Part shown: positions 57,421 through 64,000 of the stretch, one piece after another
How positions within the stretch are numbered: the first letter of the stretch is position 1
Layout: every line of letters starts with the position of its first letter
Origin: Plotosus lineatus
Taxonomy: Eukaryota > Chordata > Actinopteri > Siluriformes > Plotosidae
NCBI GenBank assembly: GCA_024760905.1
Contig: CM045735.1
Coordinates: forward strand, 8,304,661 to 8,368,660
Direction of reading: 5' to 3'
DNA: 64,000 nt
The notes under the pieces: generated by a model
What the model was told of the DNA's origin: nothing
Database searches by the model: none
The model's input: only the letters and a program-made list of their open reading frames with translations
Made by a program: the position numbers and the translations under genes

Positions 57421-57921
57421 ACACACTACATGGATAGAAATTTGTGGACACCTGGCCATCACATTCATCTGGCATGAAAATACCTTCATACTGTATATGA
57501 TTAATACCCTCGGCTCTGATGGGAAGGATTTTGCCTGCAGATTTTGGAATCCTGGTGGTGTTTGTGTTTATTCATCCATAGGATCATTCGTGAGGTTAGA
57601 TACTGATGTTGAGAGGGATGGTGTGGGGTGCAGCTGGCGTTCCTGTTCATCCCAGTGGTGTGCAGTAAAGTTTGAGTCAGGGACATATGCAGGACATTCG
57701 AGTAATTTTACACCAACCTTGGCACAGGATGTCTTCACTGAGCTCGATTGGTGCACAGAGTCACGGTCCTGCTAGAACATGATTTGGACCCGTTCATCCC
57801 AGTAAAGGGAAACTGTAACACCACTGTTTTCTAATGCATCCTATACAAATGTGTGCTTTGGAAATAAATGACAGGGTTATGATGACCAGGTGTTTATATA
57901 CTTTTCTGGCCATGTTGTGTA
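57421..57921 (-). mobile_element. Tc1-like deletion derivative, TGGACACCTGGCCATCA family
   Basis: The left end (CACACTACATGGATAGAAAT, TTGTGGACACCTGGCCATCA) is inverted at the right end (ATGACCAGGTGTTTATATAC, TTTTCTGGCCATGTTGTGTA). About 500 bp remain. The minus strand reads ECPAYVPDSNFTAHHWDEQE and RQLHPTPSLSTSVSNLTNDP, a mutated version of the Tc1 PDLNPIEHLWDELER region. Confidence 0.75.
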
Positions 57922-58089
57922 CAAGCAAACAAGAAACATACTGCCGTTATTCTATAAAGTACAACATTTATGATTTGTTTACCTCAACCCAAACCGTTAA
58001 CATTTATAACTGGCTTTATTTAAGACACATGTATGTATGTATGTAAAAACACACAAATATAAATAAATATATATATATATATATATAAA
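57922..58089. repeat. Inverted core unit and TA tract
   Basis: CATTTATAACTGGCTTTATT at 58000-58019 is the reverse complement of the unit tandemly repeated just downstream; a TA tract follows at 58066-58086. Confidence 0.6.
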
Positions 58090-58151
58090 CCCACACATTT
58101 ATATATGTTTATATGTCTTATATAAAGCCAATTATAAATGTCTAGAAGAAG

Positions 58152-58213
<62 letters not shown>

Positions 58214-58266
58214 CCCACACATTTATATATATTTATATAAAGCCAATTATAAATGTCTAGAAGGAG

Positions 58267-58310
<44 letters not shown>

Positions 58311-58354
58311 GTTTATATATATCTTATATAAAGCCAATTATAAATGTCTAGAAG

Positions 58355-58387
<33 letters not shown>

Positions 58388-58500
58388 CATACACACACAC
58401 ACACACACGTTTATATATCTTATATAAAACCAATTATAAATGTCTAGAAGAAGGTGTGTATATTTTATATATATATTATATACATACACACACAAACACG
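58090..58500 (+). repeat. Compound minisatellite, four units with TA spacers
   Basis: The core AAAGCCAATTATAAATGTCT followed by AGAAG occurs at about 58123, 58239, 58331 and 58425 (the last with AAACC). Each core is followed by (TG)n and (TA)n of differing length and then CAC/ACG-TTTATATAT. The period varies between about 92 and 116 bp. It lies 43 bp from the ppp1r14b exon at 58543. Confidence 0.85.
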
Positions 58501-58542
58501 TACCATTAAAAATATTAAAAAGTCAGTGAAATATGGACTTAC

Positions 58543-58575
58543 ATCATTAGGTTTATAACAGTCAACAAGCAGCAT
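58543..58575 (-). CDS. ppp1r14b: PPP1R14B small internal exon
   Basis: This 33-bp exon encodes MLLVDCYKPND in phase 0. LLVDCYKP is the family hallmark. The acceptor ATTTACAG lies just above 58575 and the donor GTAAGT at 58542-58537. It joins RVK upstream and DFVAALL downstream, as in the PPP1R14 alignment. The exon is so short that only the alignment and clean splice sites identify it. Confidence 0.92.
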
Positions 58576-58767
58576 CTGTAAATAAAGGATATGGAGAATA
58601 GTTACTACACCAAGTTAAAATTCTGTGAGCCGTGTCTCAGTTAAACATAATTTGGAAGAGCAGTAAAATGTGCGCACATGTGATCCCGATCTGAGCCCAT
58701 CACATTCCTAATGTTACTCTGAGGTTTCTTTATGTCACTTTATACCGATGTGTGCTGAGGTTACGTG

Positions 58768-59230
58768 GCAAGAATGAAAGGAAAGTGTACAAGATGGTGT
58801 TGAGGCCAACGATGTTGTATGGTTTACAAACAGTGGCACTGAGGAAAAGACAGGAGGCGGAGCTGGAGGTAGCGGAGATGAAAATGTTGAGGTTCTCTTT
58901 GAGAGTAATGAGGATGGATAGGATCAGGAATGAGTCCATCAGAGGGACAGCACACGTAAGAGGTTTTGGAGATAAAGTCAGAGAGGCTATTTTGAGATGG
59001 TTTGGACATGTACAGAGGAGGGCTAGTGAGTATATTGGTAGTAGGATGATGAGGTTGGAACTACCAGGCAGAAGGTCTAGAGGAAGACCAAAGAAGAGAT
59101 TTATGGATGTGGTGAAGGAGGACATGAAGGCAGTTGGTGTAAGAGATGATGATGCAGAGGACAGGGTGAGATGGAGGCAGATGATTCGCTGTGGAGACCC
59201 CTGGAGGGAACAGCTGAAAGGAGAAAACGA
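58768..59230 (+). mobile_element. RTE-like LINE, copy E, 3' fragment
   Basis: The fragment reads KVYKMVLRPTMLYGLQTVAL, RKRQEAELEVAEMKMLRFSL, then RGRPKKRFMDVVKEDMKAVG and WRQMIRCGDPWREQLKG. It is 5'-truncated and antisense to ppp1r14b. The reading frame is open over 160 codons, suggesting a fairly young copy. Confidence 0.85.
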
Positions 59231-60346
59231 CTGAGGTTACTTGGATTTATTTCCTATGATCGCCTGATGTACTCTCTCTCTCACACACACACACCACCAA
59301 ATCTTTTTCTTGGTCAGATGGCTCTCATGGGAGCCGTTGTGGCCTTCATGGTAGCCCACCATCGATCGTGGTGCTTTGCCAGTTGGGATGCTTGATGTAA
59401 TACGCATGCATCTCACTCTTTGAGTGCCATTCTTTGCATGGTCTTCCTCATTCACTTTCAACCTTACCTTGGATGATGGTCTCCAAGGCGGTCATATTGC
59501 ACTGAGCGACCATAGAATCGAATTTTCCTGTTTCTGACTTGTATGTAGATCATCATTTTGGTTTTCAGTGCATTAACATCACAATGGAACGGAATGTGGA
59601 AGCACCTGACCACCCACCACATTAACGTGGTCAACCCTACCAACATATTTCACTCTTCCCCAAAGTTTTCCTTAAAATTCTACAACTTCCTTTGAGGTTC
59701 TGTGATGTTTTCCAATATATACACAGATGTTCTCTGAATTTCATACAATCGGAATATGAGCGAAGAAAAACGGGATCATGATCAGTATCATGTGAGCGCA
59801 CCTTAAGTTAACCAGGAGACAATCCCAGCAGACTTCAGGTGAAGTGCAGGGTACACGCGGAACACGCGCAACTACGAGACTAAAACAAAATGGCAATACG
59901 ATCAGCACTCACATTTGCACCTATACTAACCACTGAATAATTGCGCCACCTGGTGTGTAACCCATTTCTGAACAGGCAAAACATTCTCAGTGTTAATGCT
60001 GCCCTAACTTTTGGACTAAAGTCAGCAGCTCTGAATATGTGCCCGCAATTATCCCTGAACCCAATAGGTCCCTCAACGTTCTGTCGCGGGAACTATTTAG
60101 CAACATCCGCTTCACCACATAATTGTTAATTATTCTAGAGCGTTCTGTAGTGATGCAAAAATAAAAATTTCTACATACTGGCTGGAACAATAGCCTTCAG
60201 ACCCCAAATGCAGGAATAAATGTCATGGCTGGTGGGTGATATTTTACATAAAACAAGTCAAAATGCCATATTAGCATAGCGGCGCATACATATTCAGTGA
60301 GATCTTTGAAGCTATAAAGAAAGAAAAACATCTCAGAGAGATGAAC
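59231..60346. other. ppp1r14b intron, no clear element
   Basis: A segment near 59660-59745 resembles 30388-30465 (unclassified repeat). Nothing else was recognised. Confidence 0.4.
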
Positions 60347-60430
60347 CTTCACTCTAATGGCTCTCTCAACATCACTGGGCAGGTCCAGCAGCTCGTCCAC
60401 ATCAATCTCCAGCTCAGGTACTTCATCTTC
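60347..60430 (-). CDS. ppp1r14b: PPP1R14B exon 2
   Basis: On the minus strand, after the acceptor TTCGCTGCAG, the exon encodes EDEVPELEIDVDELLDLPSD then VERAIRVK (28 residues, phase 0). ELEIDVDELLD and RVK match PPP1R14B best among the four PPP1R14 members; 14A and 14C differ in this acidic stretch. The apparent donor is GTTCAT, weaker than consensus, but the junction to MLLVDCYKP fits the family alignment exactly. Exon 1, with the inhibitory phosphothreonine region, was not found up to 64000. Confidence 0.92.
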
Positions 60431-60639
60431 CTGCAGCGAAAAAGAGAACACAAATTTTTCCCCATGTATGAACAATAAGCATTTCTTCCCAGGAATAATA
60501 ATACCTCATTGTCTGAATAACGTTATTCAGCTGCGCCATTCAAAAAAAAAAAAAAAAGCCACTAGGGCTCAATCCCAGGGCTAACACACGCCCATTGACG
60601 CTTACACCAAAGCAATTTGGAAAAGCCAATTACCCAAAT

Positions 60640-60785
60640 GTTTGCGTATTTTAATCACCACAGAAACCAGGAATTTGAATCTGGGACCTTCTTGCTGTGA
60701 GGGGACATGCCAGCTAGCATCACGAGGAGGCTGGTGCCTAGCTCAAGGCAATGGTGGGATACACCCTGAACAGCTTGCCAAGGCA
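60640..60785 (-). mobile_element. SINE family 3/L2-like fragment
   Basis: GAATTTGAATCTGGGACCTT, TTGCTGTGAGGGGACATGCC then GAGGAGGCTGGTGCCTAGC and GGGATACACCCTGAACAGC are rearranged pieces of the same repeat. Confidence 0.5.
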
Positions 60786-60927
60786 ACTATTCACATGCTT
60801 CCCCTTCTGGTGGGGACGTACCACAGTACCACAAAGAAGCAGCCCCCGAGCTTTCTGGTCTCTGCTCTGTACCTTCGGTCTCAAGTCACAACAAGCATAA
60901 TCATTACCATAGGAAAGAGTGGCATTC

Positions 60928-61235
60928 TAAGGGCAGCATGGTGGCATAGTGGTTGGCATGTCTGCCTCACTGCAAGAAGGTCCCAGGCTTCTGTGGGAAT
61001 TACATGCTCTGCCTGTACTTGCATGGGTTCCTCCTGGTACTTCAGTTTCCTCCCACAGTGAGAAGACATGCACATTTGGGTAACTGGTTTTTCCAAATTA
61101 CATTGGTGTGAGTGTGAATGGTCATGTGTTGACCCTGCAATTGACTGGTGAGCTGTGTACGCCGCCTTTGCCCAGAATCAGCCAAGAGAGGCTCCAGCCT
61201 CCAATTTCCCCAAATAGGATTAAGCAGTACAGCAA
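60928..61235 (+). mobile_element. SINE family 3, forward copy
   Basis: The head GGGCAGCATGGTGGCATAGT then GGTTGGCATGTCTGCCTCAC is a tRNA-like pol III start. The body has TTTCCTCCCACAGTGAGAAG, and the tail CCCAAATAGGATTAAGCAGT is L2-like. The B box is eroded. Confidence 0.8.
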
Positions 61236-61543
61236 ATAACTGAAGGGATGTATGAATAAGTTTTTCTTTCTTCTGTTTTTGCTCGTTTGATCTCAAGTGT
61301 ATCTCATTACAAAAGAGCTCCGATATGTCTAATTATTTTTAGCATCTATGTGCGTCAATTTCTCAGCAAGATTTGCTTGTGTGGAGAGAATGGCAAACTG
61401 CCTTCAGATGGTCCTGCATCTCTTCACGAGCTACTGCTGGATCTTTCATCATCACCTGATTGCTTGGTGTGAAATCATGCTTATGTACGTGATGTTAGAT
61501 TTCCTCCTGCATATAATCAAACCAGTTATACTGACAGGGATTT

Positions 61544-61547
<4 letters not shown>

Positions 61548-61592
<45 letters not shown>
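61548..61592. repeat. (TA)n microsatellite
   Basis: A pure TA run of about 45 bp. Confidence 0.95.
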
Positions 61593-61595
<3 letters not shown>

Positions 61596-61649
61596 AAGTA
61601 TTGAGCACTCTCTTACGGAAGGATCTACTCAGAAAATTCTCTCTATACA

Positions 61650-61840
<191 letters not shown>

Positions 61841-61854
61841 ATTTGGCATTTGAA

Positions 61855-62112
61855 CTGTGTGAGGAAACCCATGTAAGCATGGGGGAGGGGTGGGGTGGGG
61901 GGATGGAGCACATGCAAACTCCCCACACAGAGACATGCACATTAGGTTTAATGGCTGTTTCAAATTTTCCTTTGCTATGAATGGGTGTGAGAATGGCTGA
62001 ATGTGTGTTGGCCCCATGATGGTCTGCCAAGCTGTTTGCCATGTACCCAGTCCTCACCCAGTGTTGGTAGAGAGATGCTTCATCCTCCCAGTAGGATTAA
62101 GTGGTTTGACAA
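61855..62112 (+). mobile_element. SINE family 3/L2-like, 3' part
   Basis: GAGGAAACCCATGTAAGCAT, CATGCAAACTCCCCACACAG, then the tail CCAGTAGGATTAAGTGGT. The tRNA-like head is missing. Confidence 0.65.
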
Positions 62113-62645
62113 ATGAGAGAGAGAGAGGATGGAGGAGGTGATTACTTGCAGCTAATTGAGTTTAAGTATTACTTTAACCATCTTAGTGATTGTTCATGGT
62201 TTTTATTTGATTATTTCCTGAATGAAATGATGAAATTATGTCTTCCACTTGGTGTGCCTGCATTCCATTCAGTAAATACAGCTGGAAAAAAATATTTTCT
62301 GTCTTCATTTCAGAATGCAAATGTGATATTTTGTTCATATGTGTGAAGGAGGGTAATTGCTTTCATTCCTCCTGTATAAATAATACAATACCTAAAAATA
62401 TTTCCACTTTATTAATTTCATCTTTTTTCCTGTTTTGTGAACACATACAAATATTCATAGTTATAGTCAAGATATTATCTGTACACATTTACAGTAGATG
62501 TATTTATTTCTCCTCACTGTCGCGGATAATTTTGCATTACACTTTTGATAATACACAGTATGGTCAAATGTTTGTGAACAACCTACACCTATATGCGATT
62601 CTTCCCCAAACCTTTGGCATGAAGTTGTAAGGAAATGTGTATAGA
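62113..62645. other. No clear element
   Basis: AT-rich sequence without a supported feature; probably ppp1r14b intron 1. Confidence 0.4.
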
Positions 62646-63180
62646 TGAGGATGGGCAATCTACAGCCCGCAGGCCACATCCGGCCCGTTGGTCTTTTCAA
62701 TCCAGCCCGTCGAAGATTGATTAGTACAGAATTCATGTTTGACGTCAATGATTGACTGATCGCATTCATTTGACTTGTAATGACAGCGTTTCAAAACCAG
62801 TGGCGCATTAGGCGCAGTCAGTAGATTTTGCGGAGCTTGAGCCACTTCCTGTTATCTCTCGTCTACTGCACAGAGCCGTCAGCAGCAAAGCCAGAGAAAG
62901 AAAAGTGGACAGTGAGTGCCAGGTGGTTCATAAGGAATGGACACCTAAATACTTTTTTTACTTCAATTCGGTCAAAGACTGTATGTCTTATTTGCCAAGA
63001 AACCATTACAGTTTGAAAAGAATAGAACATCAGCCCCCACTTTTCCACCAAGCATGCTAAAACCTGTCACCGCAAGAACATCCAGCTACTGCTGATAGGT
63101 TGGTCGCGAGCTTGCAAGCTCAGCAAAACACCTTCATTCGAGCAACTTCCATCCCAGAATCAAGCATGAGGATACGTATA
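62646..63180 (+). mobile_element. hAT transposon remnant, BED-finger end
   Basis: GGGCAATCTACAGCCCGCAG with GCCACATCCGGCCCG is a typical hAT 5' region. From about 62888 the plus strand reads KPEKEKWTVSARWFIRNG, then FFTSIRSKTVCLICQETITV, two stops (after V and KE), and NISPHFSTKHAK. C-x2-C and H-x4-H fit a BED-type zinc finger of hAT transposases. The rest of the transposase is absent. Confidence 0.75.
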
Positions 63181-63413
63181 CCATATTTGATGTGATAAGC
63201 GCCCAGGGCGCTTTAAAAATTGTAGTGTGTGGGCGCTTATTAAAATGTTACCAGCGGAGAGGAACGATGAGAGTGCTTATTACCGTAGGGTGGAAATCAT
63301 GAATAATAACAGAACAATAAAAGCGTTTTAATGGTATTTGTGTTATTCATTTTGTGGTATCAACCAAACTTCTTACATGAAAGCTGAAAATAAACAGAAA
63401 ACAGCATTTTTTT

Positions 63414-63457
<44 letters not shown>

Positions 63458-64000
63458 CCTTACTTTCCCTCCCGGTGCTGTTCCTTTAAACATTTTCCTT
63501 GAAGTAAAATCGAGCCAATCAACACGAATGTCAACTTTAACCCATGCCAGGTTGACCCAATCAACATGAACATAAACTAAAGCACAAGTCCTTAAATGTA
63601 TGAAGTTAGTGAGCAGGAGAATCGGGTGAAAAATCTTCGTCATCACTTTCTGATAGGTCCATATCTGGCTCATCGCTCCATTCATTCAGTGCATCCCATA
63701 GTTTTGCTGTAGCAGTTTCTAATGTTTCATGGGTTGTTGGACATTTACCAAAAGAACAAAGCAAAATATTTTCCTGTTTTTTAAAGCACGGCAGGACAAT
63801 CAAATGTGTTGTTACTGATGAACATTACAGACATTCCCCAGTGGCCAAAAAAACAACAACAAAAAACACCACACTTTGCTTGATTCACCTGAAGCTGTTA
63901 TGGAAGGGGATCCTCCTCCTTTCTCCCTCTCCAGCATTTACGTATGCCAACTGCTCACCACCACAAAGGTAAAAATTCTTATCTTTATTGTGCTTATGCT
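63181..64000 (-). mobile_element. Possible DNA transposon running off the right edge
   Basis: TATTTGATGTGATAAGCGCC ... GGGCGCTTATTAAAATG resembles the end of a DNA element. It is followed by an A-run (63418-63455) and a minus-strand frame (63803-63606) ending KLWDALNEWSDEPDMDLSES then DDEDFSPDSPAH. Such acidic tails are common at the C-terminus of pogo-like transposases, but the catalytic part lies outside the window, so this is tentative. Confidence 0.4.

Noticed and set aside
57368..57775. Plus-strand 135-codon frame as a novel gene
   Set aside because: It is the reverse of a decayed Tc1 transposase inside an element with inverted ends.
58090..58500. CRISPR-like array of repeats and spacers
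   Set aside because: Spacers are TA/TG microsatellites of variable length in a vertebrate intron; it is a minisatellite.

Overview
This is vertebrate nuclear DNA, almost certainly from a ray-finned fish. The evidence is spliced animal genes in small phased exons, a Rex3-type retrotransposon, several Tc1-like transposons of fish type, tRNA-derived SINEs and very many TA/TG microsatellites. No bacterial, phage, viral or CRISPR content was seen.

Three host genes are supported. (1) The last four coding exons of pyruvate carboxylase (pc, plus strand) lie at 715-894, 12169-12417, 12509-12649 and 17568-17819. They encode 273 residues covering the conserved carboxylase region and the C-terminal biotin carrier domain with its AMKM site; the rest of the gene is to the left of the window. 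(2) A complete five-exon fkbp2 gene (plus strand, 138 aa, ER-lumen peptidyl-prolyl isomerase) runs from 43843 to 50256. (3) The last three coding exons of ppp1r14b (minus strand, a PP1 inhibitor) lie at 60347-60430, 58543-58575 and 51540-51623; its first exon is probably right of 64000. fkbp2 and ppp1r14b converge tail to tail, and their predicted poly(A) signals are about 40 bp apart. From memory, this pair has the same arrangement in human 11q13.

Nearly everything else is transposon-derived. The pc introns hold an 8-bp-TSD hAT MITE nested in another DNA element, a CAGTC-ended element with an internal duplication, a Tigger-like element, and a Rex3 LINE whose 5' end is inverted and which has split a TA-flanked MITE. 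The 25 kb gene-poor interval from 18 to 43 kb holds two RTE-like LINE copies in tail-to-tail orientation (21.8-26.3 kb), SINEs, a second CAGTC-ended element and a Tc1 element inserted in an older repeat. The last introns of fkbp2 and ppp1r14b carry two related Tc1 copies in direct orientation. The ppp1r14b copy abuts a nearly full RTE-like LINE.

I found no convincing new functional system. The best leads are structural: a conserved 7-bp stem with a 44-nt loop in the RTE-like leader (possible ribozyme or promoter), the twin-priming-like Rex3 insertion, the direct Tc1 repeats flanking the terminal exons of two genes, and the overlapping gene ends. All element family names rest on pattern recognition without database searches.
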